Assembly: GCF_001428245.1 (NCBI RefSeq)
Contig: NZ_LMRV01000052.1
Coordinates: 1 to 45,573 of the forward strand
Reading direction: 5' to 3'
Length of the DNA stretch: 45,573 nucleotides
Origin: Paenibacillus sp. Soil522
GTDB taxonomy: Bacteria > Bacillota > Bacilli > Paenibacillales > Paenibacillaceae
Made by a program: the position numbers and the translations under genes. The stretch's first letter is position 1; the number at the start of each line of letters is the position of its first letter. This document shows positions 8,524 to 16,533 of this stretch, piece by piece. The notes under the pieces are model-generated. The model saw nothing but the letters and a program-made list of their open reading frames with translations. It ran no database searches and was not told where the DNA came from.

Positions 8524-9120
8524 GTGAATAAAAGCCATGAAGTCGAATACTGCAATTTGGAGCTGCGATTTGACCGCCGGCAAATCCAAAATCTCATCCG
8601 CGATCTTATTCAGGAGGGTTACTCCTTGTATTGGAGTGAGACAGAAGGGCAGTTCCTAGTATCCATTCGAACCGGCCGCAAGCTCGTCAAGCTTCAGTTC
8701 CAGCGAATGAAGAATCGCTATAAGATTGTCGGAGATTACATCATCAAAGACGAGAAATTATCAGAATTGATTGAAAAGTTGATCAATGACACACGTGGAC
8801 ATGCGGTAGTGAAGCGCATTAAAGATCGTCAAATCGTCATTGAGAGTATTATGTTCGGTGAGATTATACGACTCGTGGAGGTGTCCGGTATGGAACATCG
8901 GATTATTTATCAGAAGAAGCCTTTTGTTACAATAGAAGAAATGATTAGAGCGTTTCAGTCGAAGCGCGCCGAGGAACGAGCCGTCGTACTGCGCTATGAG
9001 CTGGATTATGAGCTGTCGATGCTGTTTGATGCGCTGCAAGGCAACGATGAGGAAGCGGTTGCTGAATCTAAAGAACGGCTGATTGCACTTCGTTCAGAAA
9101 TGCTGCAACTAGAGCTTTGA
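8524..9120 (+). CDS. Conserved-looking protein of unknown function
   Basis: The 198-aa protein is soluble and charged, with no membrane segment or signal peptide, and I do not recognise a characterised domain. The N-terminal half is strand-rich (e.g. YSLYWSETEGQFLVSI), and the C-terminal 60 residues are predicted helical and acidic (from KRAEERAVVLRYELDYELS onward), which suggests a dimerisation or partner-binding tail. The GTG start at 8524 has GGGAGGG 6-7 nt upstream. It has its own promoter candidate and is followed by a very strong hairpin, so it is monocistronic. Codon use resembles its neighbours, so there is no sign of recent transfer. Confidence 0.75.
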   Translation: MNKSHEVEYCNLELRFDRRQIQNLIRDLIQEGYSLYWSETEGQFLVSIRTGRKLVKLQFQRMKNRYKIVGDYIIKDEKLSELIEKLINDTRGHAVVKRIKDRQIVIESIMFGEIIRLVEVSGMEHRIIYQKKPFVTIEEMIRAFQSKRAEERAVVLRYELDYELSMLFDALQGNDEEAVAESKERLIALRSEMLQLEL

Positions 9121-9145
9121 TGATAGACGCTGATCCCGCTATGAA

Positions 9146-9202
9146 AACCTAAAAACGATCAAAAGCTGTGAAGCACCTACAGCCTTTGATCGTTTTTAGG
9201 TT
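9146..9202. terminator. Long bidirectional hairpin terminator
   Basis: An 18-bp outer stem (AACCTAAAAACGATCAAA and its complement) continues into a GCTGT/ACAGC inner stem. The run of T in the 3' arm and of A in the 5' arm allow termination on both strands. Confidence 0.75.
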
Positions 9203-9406
9203 GCGCTTAATGTGTGAAAACAGGCGGCATTTCTGTCATTCATGTTAGGTTTTCGTACATATATAAGATATTCTTTGTGAATCGGTCAATAATTCTGATG
9301 CCTTTAAAACGACATTTTTCCTCTTAGATAGTTTTCTTCTTGTCATAAAAAGAGTAAAATAAAACTATTGTGGCCCAAAATAGACGATGAAGGATGGAAG
9401 AACCAG

Positions 9407-10819
9407 ATGTCAAAACAGCAAATTGGTGTAATTGGATTGGCCGTAATGGGTAAAAACCTTGCCCTTAACATTGAGAGCAGAGGCTTTACAGTTTCCGTAT
9501 TTAACCGCTCCCGTGAAAAGACGGACGATCTTGTTAAAGAAGCAGCAGGCAAAAACCTTGTACCAACTTATACGATTGAAGAATTCGTACAATCGCTTGA
9601 AGTGCCGCGCAAAATTTTGATCATGGTTCAAGCAGGTGCGGGAACAGACGCTACAATCGATTCCCTCGTTCCTCATTTGGCTGAAGGCGACATCATCATT
9701 GATGGCGGTAACGCTTATTTCCCTGATACAGTGCGTCGCAGCAAAGATCTTGAAGCTAAAGGCTTCCGCTTCATCGGTACTGGCGTTTCCGGCGGCGAAG
9801 AGGGCGCTTTGAAAGGACCTTCGATCATGCCAGGCGGCCAAAAATCCGCTTACGAGCTTGTTGAACCGATTCTTACTTCAATCTCCGCAAAAGTAGGCGA
9901 TGACGCTTGCTGCACGTATATCGGACCTGACGGCGCTGGCCACTATGTGAAAATGGTACATAACGGAATTGAGTACGGCGATATGCAGCTGATTTGCGAA
10001 GCATACGACCTGCTCAAAAACGTTCTTGACGTTAGTGCTGAAGAGCTTCACGAAATTTTCTCCGAGTGGAACAAAGGCGAGCTGGACAGCTACCTTATCG
10101 AGATCACAAGAGACATCTTCTCGAAATACGATCCTGAGACTGGCAAGCCTATGGTTGATGTTATCCTTGATTCCGCTGGTCAAAAAGGAACTGGAAAATG
10201 GACAAGCCAAAGCTCGCTCGATCTTGGCGTTCCGCTTTCAATCATTACAGAATCCGTATTTACCCGCTTCTTGTCTGCTATGAAAGAAGAGCGCGTTGCT
10301 GCAAGCAAAGTGCTTAACGGGCCTGCGAAAACGCCTTTCCAAGGCGACAAAGCAGCATTTATCGAAGCTGTGCGCAAAGCGTTGTTCGCAAGTAAAATTT
10401 GCTCGTACGCACAAGGCTTCGCTCAAATGCGTGCAGCTTCCGAAGAATACAACTGGGATCTTAACTACGGCGAAATCGCAATGATCTTCCGCGGCGGCTG
10501 CATTATCCGTGCTCGCTTCCTGCAAAACATCAAAGATGCTTACGACCGTGATCCTAACCTGCGCAACCTGTTGCTGGATCCTTACTTCCAAAACATCGTA
10601 GAGTCCTACCAAGGCGCATGGCGCGAAGTAATTGCTTTAGCTGTTACAAACGGAGTACCGGTTCCTGCTTTCGCAAGCGCGATCGCTTATTTCGACAGCT
10701 ACCGTACAGAGCGTCTGCCTGCGAACCTGCTTCAAGCGCAACGCGACTACTTCGGCGCACACACGTTCAAACGTTTGGACAAAGAAGGCTCTTTCCACTT
10801 CAACTGGATGCAATCTTAA
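9407..10819 (+). CDS. gnd: 6-phosphogluconate dehydrogenase (decarboxylating)
   Basis: The 470-aa enzyme converts 6-phosphogluconate to ribulose 5-phosphate, CO2 and NADPH in the oxidative pentose phosphate pathway. It has the Rossmann fingerprint [16 protein letters not shown] at the N-terminus, the active-site [13 protein letters not shown] motif near residue 185 and the C-terminal helical dimerisation domain; length equals the B. subtilis GndA type. I chose the ATG at 9407 (MSKQQIGV) with GGAAG 6 nt upstream over the in-frame start at 9368. Codon use is biased toward abundant-tRNA codons compared with neighbours, consistent with high expression. Confidence 0.96.
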   Translation: MSKQQIGVIGLAVMGKNLALNIESRGFTVSVFNRSREKTDDLVKEAAGKNLVPTYTIEEFVQSLEVPRKILIMVQAGAGTDATIDSLVPHLAEGDIIIDGGNAYFPDTVRRSKDLEAKGFRFIGTGVSGGEEGALKGPSIMPGGQKSAYELVEPILTSISAKVGDDACCTYIGPDGAGHYVKMVHNGIEYGDMQLICEAYDLLKNVLDVSAEELHEIFSEWNKGELDSYLIEITRDIFSKYDPETGKPMVDVILDSAGQKGTGKWTSQSSLDLGVPLSIITESVFTRFLSAMKEERVAASKVLNGPAKTPFQGDKAAFIEAVRKALFASKICSYAQGFAQMRAASEEYNWDLNYGEIAMIFRGGCIIRARFLQNIKDAYDRDPNLRNLLLDPYFQNIVESYQGAWREVIALAVTNGVPVPAFASAIAYFDSYRTERLPANLLQAQRDYFGAHTFKRLDKEGSFHFNWMQS

Positions 10820-10832
10820 TTAGGGAAGCCGG

Positions 10833-11168
10833 TTAGAGCATCGGCTTGCGGGGATTGTCCTGATTCAATCCAAAGGCTGCTTGACGCAGCCAATCGCGAA
10901 GCCGATCTGCCTCTTGAGCGCTGTAATGTCTGCGATGAATGAGTGACATGGCTGCTTCGGCAAAGAAAAGAAAATTTTGCATTAAGCGTGGCTGCGAAAG
11001 ATCCAGTAAGGCGGGATCTTCGTCAGCCACCTTTTTTTTAATAAATTCAAGCATCCAAATGACATCAGAGCGACAGAGTGGATGAGCAGGATCGAGGATG
11101 CGATTGATACGTTTCTCAGTCGGGTGGGTTGCGGACAAATGAAGATCACTGGTCACCGTTAACTTCAC
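10833..11168 (-). CDS. Small protein of unknown function
   Basis: The 111-aa frame begins at a GTG with AAGGA 5 nt upstream and converges on gnd with only 13 nt between stops. The sequence is helix-rich (residues 30-105), has no signal peptide or zinc motif, and I do not recognise a family. The motif SQPRLMQNFLFFAEAAMSLIHRR suggests a compact helical bundle. Support is the ribosome site, convergent placement that fills the gap, and codon use like its neighbours. Confidence 0.6.
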   Translation of the reverse strand: MKLTVTSDLHLSATHPTEKRINRILDPAHPLCRSDVIWMLEFIKKKVADEDPALLDLSQPRLMQNFLFFAEAAMSLIHRRHYSAQEADRLRDWLRQAAFGLNQDNPRKPML

Positions 11169-11301
11169 TCCTATCCTTGATTAAACATTATTATCATCCA
11201 TACGGCATTAGCAACTTTTTTATACCCTACAATTACAAAAAAATGATATGATGTTGAAGAAAAAATGGTTTAGCAAGAACGAAAAGGGTGAAACGGTTAC
11301 G

Positions 11302-11826
11302 ATGGAAAGGCAGCAATTGAAGAAATTAGTGCTAATCGGGTTTATGGGAACCGGCAAGTCAACCGTCAGCAGGCTGTTATCCGAGAAGCTGGGCTGGAAG
11401 CGGGTCGATGGCGATGAGGAAATCGAAAGGCTTGAAAACAAGCGGATTTCTGACATTTTCGCGGACGATGGGGAAGCGGGCTTTCGGGTAATTGAAACCA
11501 AGGTGCTTGAATCGATTTTGGCAAATGAAGAGTGTGCCGTTGTAGCTACAGGCGGTGGTGCCGTACTAAGCGCGGTAAACCGGGAGCTCATGTTGAAAAA
11601 CGGCTATGTCGTCGCGCTGAAGGCAAGTCCGGAGCAAATTATTGCTCGGGTGAAGTCGGACACGGAGCGTCCCTTGCTGCAAGGCGATGCGGTGGAGAGG
11701 GTTACTCTGCTGCTTGCGCAGCGCAAGCATGCTTACGATTTTGCGCATCTTACGATCGATACTACTAATATGTCAGCAGAAGAGGTCGTTGCGGCCATAT
11801 TGGAACAATGGGTTATTCAGCAATAA
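11302..11826 (+). CDS. aroK: Shikimate kinase
   Basis: The 174-aa enzyme phosphorylates shikimate with ATP. Visible motifs are Walker A GFMGTGKST, the shikimate-binding DGDEEIE segment, the ATGGGAV loop and the lid sequence TERPLL. The ATG at 11302 (MERQQLKKLVLIGF) gives the normal family length; the in-frame ATG at 11248 would add 18 lysine-rich residues and lacks a ribosome site, while AAGGGTG lies about 12 nt before 11302. It precedes aroA, so two steps of the chorismate pathway sit side by side, separated by 78 nt. Confidence 0.94.
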   Translation: MERQQLKKLVLIGFMGTGKSTVSRLLSEKLGWKRVDGDEEIERLENKRISDIFADDGEAGFRVIETKVLESILANEECAVVATGGGAVLSAVNRELMLKNGYVVALKASPEQIIARVKSDTERPLLQGDAVERVTLLLAQRKHAYDFAHLTIDTTNMSAEEVVAAILEQWVIQQ

Positions 11827-11904
11827 CCGGAGTTATCATCACTCTGACCGGCCGCTCGGGCGGTTAAAGAGTATATATTATTGTTAAGGGAGATCATACG
11901 AACT

Positions 11905-13200
11905 ATGGACGTAATCGTAACACCGACACCAAGGCTTGAAGGCGAACTACAAGCGCTTTCTTCGAAAAACTATACAACCCGCTACCTGTTGGTAGCCGCT
12001 CTCGCGGAAGGGACGAGCACGATTTATTATCCTGCCCATAGCGAGGACAGCGATGCGATGCGTCGTTGCATCCGCGATCTAGGTGCGATTGTAGATGAGG
12101 ATGAAGAGAAGATCGTCATTACCGGCTTTGGCCGTCATCCGAAGCCAGTCGATCAGCTTGATGTGGGCAATGCAGGTGCTGTATTAAGGTTTTTGATGGC
12201 TATTGCTGCGTTGTGCCCGGACGTAACTTTCATTAACCGTTATCCCGATTCACTTGGGAAGCGTCCGCACAGCGATTTGATTGAAACGTTAACAGCGATG
12301 GGCGTGTCCATCGATCACAATGATGGTAAGCTTCCTATTCGCATGAAAGGCGGCGCTCCTAAAGGCGGAAAAATTCAAGTATCAGGAAACATAAGCTCGC
12401 AATTTTTGAGCGCGCTCCTGTTTCTGACTCCTCTATTAGAAGAGGATAGTGAAATCGAAGTGCTGCATGACTTGAAATCGAAGGTTGTAGTCGGTCAAAC
12501 GCTTGAAGTATTGGAGCAAGCCGGCATCGTTATTCATGCGGATGAAGATTACATGCGGTTCCGTGTTCCTGGCGGTCAAAGCTATGCTGCTAAAACTTAT
12601 TCCGTACAAGGGGACTACCCTGGCTCCGCAGCCATTCTAGCAGCTGCTGCCGTAACCGAATCGGACGTCATCGTGCACCGTCTGGAAGTGAAGAGCAAGC
12701 AAGGCGAACGCGCCGTTGTTGATGTATTGAAGATGATGGAGGTTCCGCTTACGCATGAGAAAGGGATCGTTCATGTGAAAGGAAACGGAAAGCTGAAAGC
12801 TGTTGAGTTCGATGGCGACCATGCAACGGATGCAGTACTTGCGATGGTTGCGGCGGCTGTTTTTGCCGAGGGGACTTCCCGTTTCTATAATGTAGAAAAT
12901 CTGCGCTACAAAGAATGCGACCGGATTACCGATTATTTGAATGAGTTGCGCAAAGCAGGCGCGAACGTAGAAGAGCTTCAGGCTGAGATCATCGTACATG
13001 GCCGTCCGGAGGGCGTAGAAGGCGGTGTGGAGATTAATGCACATTACGATCATCGCGTAATCATGGCATTGACGATCGTTGGCTTGCGCGCGAAACAGCC
13101 AATCCGCATTCGCGACGCTCATCACGTAGCGAAATCTTATCCGATATATTTCGATCATTTGAAAGCATTGGGTGCAAATGTCGAGTGGGTTGAAGACTAA
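11905..13200 (+). CDS. aroA: 3-phosphoshikimate 1-carboxyvinyltransferase (EPSP synthase), divergent type
   Basis: The 431-aa enzyme transfers the enolpyruvyl group of PEP to shikimate 3-phosphate. Family signatures include SSKNYTTRYLLVAALAEG (S/K-rich substrate loop), the NAG...R loop at 89-95, SSQFLSALLF, ENLRYKECDR and DHRVIMA. The PEP/glyphosate loop reads NAGAVLRF, where E. coli has Thr97 and Pro101 the window protein has Ala92 and Phe96. I chose the ATG at 11905 (AAGGGAGA 11 nt upstream) over the TTG at 11881. Confidence in function is high, but the loop is unlike both textbook classes. Confidence 0.93.
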   Translation: MDVIVTPTPRLEGELQALSSKNYTTRYLLVAALAEGTSTIYYPAHSEDSDAMRRCIRDLGAIVDEDEEKIVITGFGRHPKPVDQLDVGNAGAVLRFLMAIAALCPDVTFINRYPDSLGKRPHSDLIETLTAMGVSIDHNDGKLPIRMKGGAPKGGKIQVSGNISSQFLSALLFLTPLLEEDSEIEVLHDLKSKVVVGQTLEVLEQAGIVIHADEDYMRFRVPGGQSYAAKTYSVQGDYPGSAAILAAAAVTESDVIVHRLEVKSKQGERAVVDVLKMMEVPLTHEKGIVHVKGNGKLKAVEFDGDHATDAVLAMVAAAVFAEGTSRFYNVENLRYKECDRITDYLNELRKAGANVEELQAEIIVHGRPEGVEGGVEINAHYDHRVIMALTIVGLRAKQPIRIRDAHHVAKSYPIYFDHLKALGANVEWVED

Positions 13201-13253
13201 ATGTAGAAAGACGCTATTGTTTTTGTTCAAAAAATAATGATTGAGGTGTTATG

Positions 13254-13688
13254 ATGGCATTTGAGAATCCTACTCGTGAGCAGATTAAGGGTATTTTAGA
13301 GAGAAGCACAACAGTGGCCGTTGTCGGCTTGTCAGACAATCCCGAACGGGTGTCGTATATGGTATCCGAGGCCATGCAAGCGAAGGGCTATACGATTATT
13401 CCTGTCAATCCTAACGCCGATACCATATTGGGACAAAAAAGCTACGCGTCGCTTAAAGATATTCCCGTACCAGTTGACATCGTTAATGTATTCCGCAGAA
13501 GCGAGTATACGCCTCCGGCAGCAGAGGAAGCGGTCGCTATTGGCGCCAAGACCTTTTGGCTCCAGCTTGGCATAACAAACGAGGAAGCGGCAGCTATCGC
13601 GGCTGCAGGCGGCTTGGAAGTCATAATGGACCGTTGTATTAAGGTTGAGGATTCTATCCTGCTTCCTGGAGGAAAATCCAAAACATAA
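13254..13688 (+). CDS. CoA-binding domain protein (YccU-like)
   Basis: The 144-aa protein is a single Rossmann-like CoA-binding domain. It has the nucleotide loop TVAVVGLSDNPERVSYMVSE, the strand YTIIPVNPN and a late Cys (MDRCIKVE) conserved in YccU-like proteins. The family's cellular role is unsettled. The second of two tandem ATGs (13254) is 5 nt from GAGGTG and is preferred over 13251. It follows aroA after 53 nt without a terminator and may be in the same transcript. Confidence 0.88.
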   Translation: MAFENPTREQIKGILERSTTVAVVGLSDNPERVSYMVSEAMQAKGYTIIPVNPNADTILGQKSYASLKDIPVPVDIVNVFRRSEYTPPAAEEAVAIGAKTFWLQLGITNEEAAAIAAAGGLEVIMDRCIKVEDSILLPGGKSKT

Positions 13689-13727
13689 CTGTTATAAAAA
13701 AAGGGTCACTCCTACACAATAAGAAGG

Positions 13728-13798
13728 CTTCAAGAGCGAGTGCCGAAATTGCTTTCCGTATGGACAACGAAAGCGAAGCGGGCGGCATTCACTTGAAG
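13728..13798 (+). ncRNA. 71-nt long-stem leader element of the Q/N-rich protein gene
   Basis: CTTCAAG (13728-13734) pairs with CTTGAAG (13792-13798), GAGTGCCG pairs with CGGCATTC next to it, and GCTTTCCGT pairs with ACGAAAGC inside, so three stacked helices span the segment. It has no T run and is separated from the GTG start by about 32 nt containing AAGGAGG, so it looks like a 5' UTR structure rather than a terminator. TGTTATAAA near 13691-13698 could be an extended -10. I do not recognise a known riboswitch class. Confidence 0.5.
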
Positions 13799-13830
13799 AC
13801 ATTATGATTGTAATCCAAGGAGGACACGAC

Positions 13831-14475
13831 GTGAATCAATTTTCGCAACAACCGGGTAATTTCCAAGGTCAACAGGGATTCCAAAACCAAGGCTCGCAAT
13901 TTCAGCCTATCGGCAATGTGCAATCTCACTACCAAGGACAGCTCAGCCAACCGACTTTTGGCAGACAAACGAATTCAATTGTTTCGAACGAGCCAAGCGG
14001 TTATCAAGCGTTTAATTCCTATAACCAAGGTACACAACAATATGCACCTACAGGTTATTCGAATATGACTAATCCGGCAGGTACGAACAATTCATTCATT
14101 TCGCATCAACCGGTTCAAAGCTACGCTCAATCACCAGCAATGGCGTTTGGAAGCTTTGGTCCTGTTATCTCGCACGTTGGCTTTCAAGCTGGTCAAGATA
14201 GTCAACAAGGCCGTCAACAATCTTTCAATCAGACTTCCGCAGCAAACTATGGCTTACAAAATGCACAGTTTGCAGCATCTAATTTTGGCGGTTTTAACCA
14301 ATCAAATGCACAAAGCGGTTATGGCATGACACCGACTCAATCGTATACAGCTTCGCAAAACCCAGTATTGCAAGCAACAAATACTTACCAACAGGCAGGA
14401 CCGGTTATTTCTCATTTAGGCGGCTTCACAGCATCAAATGCACAAAACCAGTCTTACTATGGCGGCAATCGTTAA
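13831..14475 (+). CDS. Gln/Asn-rich low-complexity protein
   Basis: The 214-aa protein contains about 40 Gln and 23 Asn, is rich in Gly, Ser, Tyr and Phe, and has no Lys, Cys or Trp and only one Glu and one Asp. It should be intrinsically disordered or prion-like. Three copies of an (F/V)ISH motif occur, two of them as GPVISHVGF and GPVISHLGGF. There is no signal peptide or membrane segment. The GTG at 13831 has a perfect AAGGAGG 7 nt upstream, far better than the upstream ATG. A terminator follows, so it is monocistronic. I cannot name a family; a spore coat or surface structural role would suit the composition but is speculation. Confidence 0.8.
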   Translation: MNQFSQQPGNFQGQQGFQNQGSQFQPIGNVQSHYQGQLSQPTFGRQTNSIVSNEPSGYQAFNSYNQGTQQYAPTGYSNMTNPAGTNNSFISHQPVQSYAQSPAMAFGSFGPVISHVGFQAGQDSQQGRQQSFNQTSAANYGLQNAQFAASNFGGFNQSNAQSGYGMTPTQSYTASQNPVLQATNTYQQAGPVISHLGGFTASNAQNQSYYGGNR

Positions 14476-14508
14476 CATCGAAAAGAAATAAGTGAAAAGA
14501 ACCATCAA

Positions 14509-14540
14509 CAACGGCGGGCCTTTAAGGCTCGTCGTTTTAT
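14509..14540 (+). terminator. Intrinsic terminator after Q/N-rich gene
   Basis: ACGGCGGGCC pairs with GGCTCGTCGT (G-U pairs included) around TTTAA, followed by TTTTATTTT. It abuts the PTS promoter. Confidence 0.7.
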
Positions 14541-14541
14541 T

Positions 14542-14570
14542 TTGACAAAATCGTAGCAAACGCTTAACAT
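14542..14570 (+). promoter_or_regulatory. Sigma-A promoter of the PTS operon
   Basis: TTGACA (14542-14547), 17-nt spacer, TAACAT (14565-14570). On the reverse strand the spacer reads TTAAGCGTTTGCT, which resembles a cre half but misses two consensus positions, so CcpA control here is only a possibility. Confidence 0.65.
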
Positions 14571-14646
14571 CGATATAGATATATTGAACTAATTATTGAC
14601 GAATTCAGGAGTCAGTTTTGCAGCGCAAAACAAAAGGAGGTGCGAG

Positions 14647-16533
14647 ATGGTTTTCATAGGAAGCCTGCAGCAGCTCGGCAGAGCGTTTATGCTACCGATG
14701 ATTGTATTGCCAGGAGCCGCTATTTTTTTAAGCTTGAGCAAGCTGCCATGGGCGTACATAGGACTGCCAATCATGGAAGGTTATTTATTAGCAGCAAGCG
14801 AAACGATTTTTACGTTTTTACCATATATCTTTGCGCTGGGCATATCGCTTGGATTAACTGGGAATGCGCTTGCAGCAGGTATGGCAGCGCTTGTTGGTAT
14901 GTTTATTTACAGCGGGATCACAGGGTCAGTTGAAGTTCAGATTGAACCGACCGTACTTATCGGCACTCTTATCGGAATTATGGCTGGTGTAAGCCATGAA
15001 CGATTCAAAAACCTCCGATTGCCGGAATACATACAATTTTTTGGCGGTCCCAGGTTCGTTCCGTTATTCGTGAGCTTTATTTCCTTATTATTCTCGATAG
15101 GGATGACAAAGATAGCTCCTTATTTGCAACAGCTGCTCATTGAGCTAGGCGATATTATTGCATCGGGTGGCGGCTTCGGTGTGTTCTTATATGGATTTGT
15201 ACACCGAATCTTAGTTGTGTTCGGATTACATCATCTAGTTAGCCATGTATTTTGGTTTCAAATAGGCGGCTTTGAGACAGCATCCGGCGAGCTGGTTTAC
15301 GGTGACCTGCCGCGTTTCTTTGCAGGAGATCCGTCAGCCGGGGTGTTCATGGCTGGTTTGTATCCGACGATGATGTTTGCCTTGCCTGCCATAGCACTTG
15401 CGATTATTCATGAAGCGCGCGAGGATTTAAAGCCGAAAATTCAGAAAACGTTTCTTTATGCCGCGCTCGCATCTTTCTTAACAGGCGTAACAGAGCCGGT
15501 TGAGTTCGCATTTTTGTTCGTGGCTCCGTATTTATATGTCGTACATGCTATATTGTCTGGTATTATCATGTGGGTTACCTATGAGCTCGGCATTAAGCAT
15601 GGTTTCTCATTTTCGGCCGGGGCAATAGACTTTGTCATTAATGAGCATTTGGCGACTCGGGGCTGGCTCATCATACCGATCGGGATCGTCGTCGGATTTA
15701 TTTATTACTTCTTGTTTCGCTGGGCGATTCGGAGATTTCGAATTCCGACTCCAGGTCGTGAGGAAGGCTCGCAGCTTGACGAATGGGCAGGCGACATTCC
15801 TTATCGCGCACCGCTTATTTTGCAAGCCATCGGCGGGAAACAAAATATAGAAAAGATGGAATCCTGTATTACAAGACTGCGGCTTAAAGTATCCAACGAT
15901 AAGCTGCTCGATATAAATGCACTTCGCAATCTAGGCGCAGCAGGCGTTATAAAGCTGGGAGGCGGACATGTTCAGGTCGTATTTGGCACCTACTCTGAGC
16001 TTATCCGTGAAGCAATGGTCAAGACCATCCATCGCGATCAAGCCCAAGTTTTGTTCCACTCGCCAATGCAAGGACGAATGATTCCGCTTAATGAGGTGCC
16101 TGATCCGATATTCGCAGGAAAGCTTGTTGGACAAGGGGTCGCATTCATCCCCGACAAAGGAGAGCTTGTTTCTCCGGTTAAAGGTAAAGTCATTCATATT
16201 TATCCGACCATGCATGCGATCGGCATTCTTACTCCTGAAGGGCTCGAGGTACTTCTTCATATTGGGATCGACACCTCGAAGCTGGCAGGCAAAGCTTATT
16301 TTAATGCAGTTGTTAAAGAAGGCGACGAAGTCACGCCAGGCATGCTGCTCGTAAAGTTTGATCTGCAGCGCGTCCGGAGAGAAAGCAAATCGCTTGCTAC
16401 GCCGATGATCATTACGAATTCCGATCTTGTGCACTCGTGGCGGTTTGCGCCGTTTAAAGCAGTGAAAAAAGGGCAGTCCTCAGTAATGTCTGTTGTACTT
16501 AAAGAGAGAAATGGTGGAGGGGAAACACAATGA
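14647..16533 (+). CDS. PTS sugar transporter EIICBA, GlcNAc/glucose family
   Basis: The 628-aa permease has EIIC (about 1-365, membrane), EIIB (about 390-460) with phosphocysteine Cys407 in MESCITRLR, and EIIA (about 475-620) with active His538 in LLHIGID. It imports and phosphorylates a hexose or N-acetylhexosamine using phosphate from enzyme I and HPr. EIIC segments WFQIGGFETASGELVYGDL and GFSFSAGAID resemble E. coli NagE more than PtsG, which favours N-acetylglucosamine, but glucose cannot be excluded. AAAGGAGGTG lies 7 nt before ATG 14647; the longer frame from 14596 lacks one. Its stop overlaps the ptsI start (ATGA). Confidence 0.92.
   Translation: MVFIGSLQQLGRAFMLPMIVLPGAAIFLSLSKLPWAYIGLPIMEGYLLAASETIFTFLPYIFALGISLGLTGNALAAGMAALVGMFIYSGITGSVEVQIEPTVLIGTLIGIMAGVSHERFKNLRLPEYIQFFGGPRFVPLFVSFISLLFSIGMTKIAPYLQQLLIELGDIIASGGGFGVFLYGFVHRILVVFGLHHLVSHVFWFQIGGFETASGELVYGDLPRFFAGDPSAGVFMAGLYPTMMFALPAIALAIIHEAREDLKPKIQKTFLYAALASFLTGVTEPVEFAFLFVAPYLYVVHAILSGIIMWVTYELGIKHGFSFSAGAIDFVINEHLATRGWLIIPIGIVVGFIYYFLFRWAIRRFRIPTPGREEGSQLDEWAGDIPYRAPLILQAIGGKQNIEKMESCITRLRLKVSNDKLLDINALRNLGAAGVIKLGGGHVQVVFGTYSELIREAMVKTIHRDQAQVLFHSPMQGRMIPLNEVPDPIFAGKLVGQGVAFIPDKGELVSPVKGKVIHIYPTMHAIGILTPEGLEVLLHIGIDTSKLAGKAYFNAVVKEGDEVTPGMLLVKFDLQRVRRESKSLATPMIITNSDLVHSWRFAPFKAVKKGQSSVMSVVLKERNGGGETQ

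Noticed and set aside
11709..11740. Possible further copy of the 38-bp repeat inside aroK (GCTTGCGCAGCGCAAGC followed by ATGCTTACGAT)
   Set aside because: It is within conserved shikimate kinase coding sequence in the proper frame, and the two halves are in a different order and spacing from the repeat.
14557..14572. cre site in the PTS promoter
   Set aside because: The candidate misses two fixed positions of the consensus, so it is mentioned only as a possibility with the promoter.
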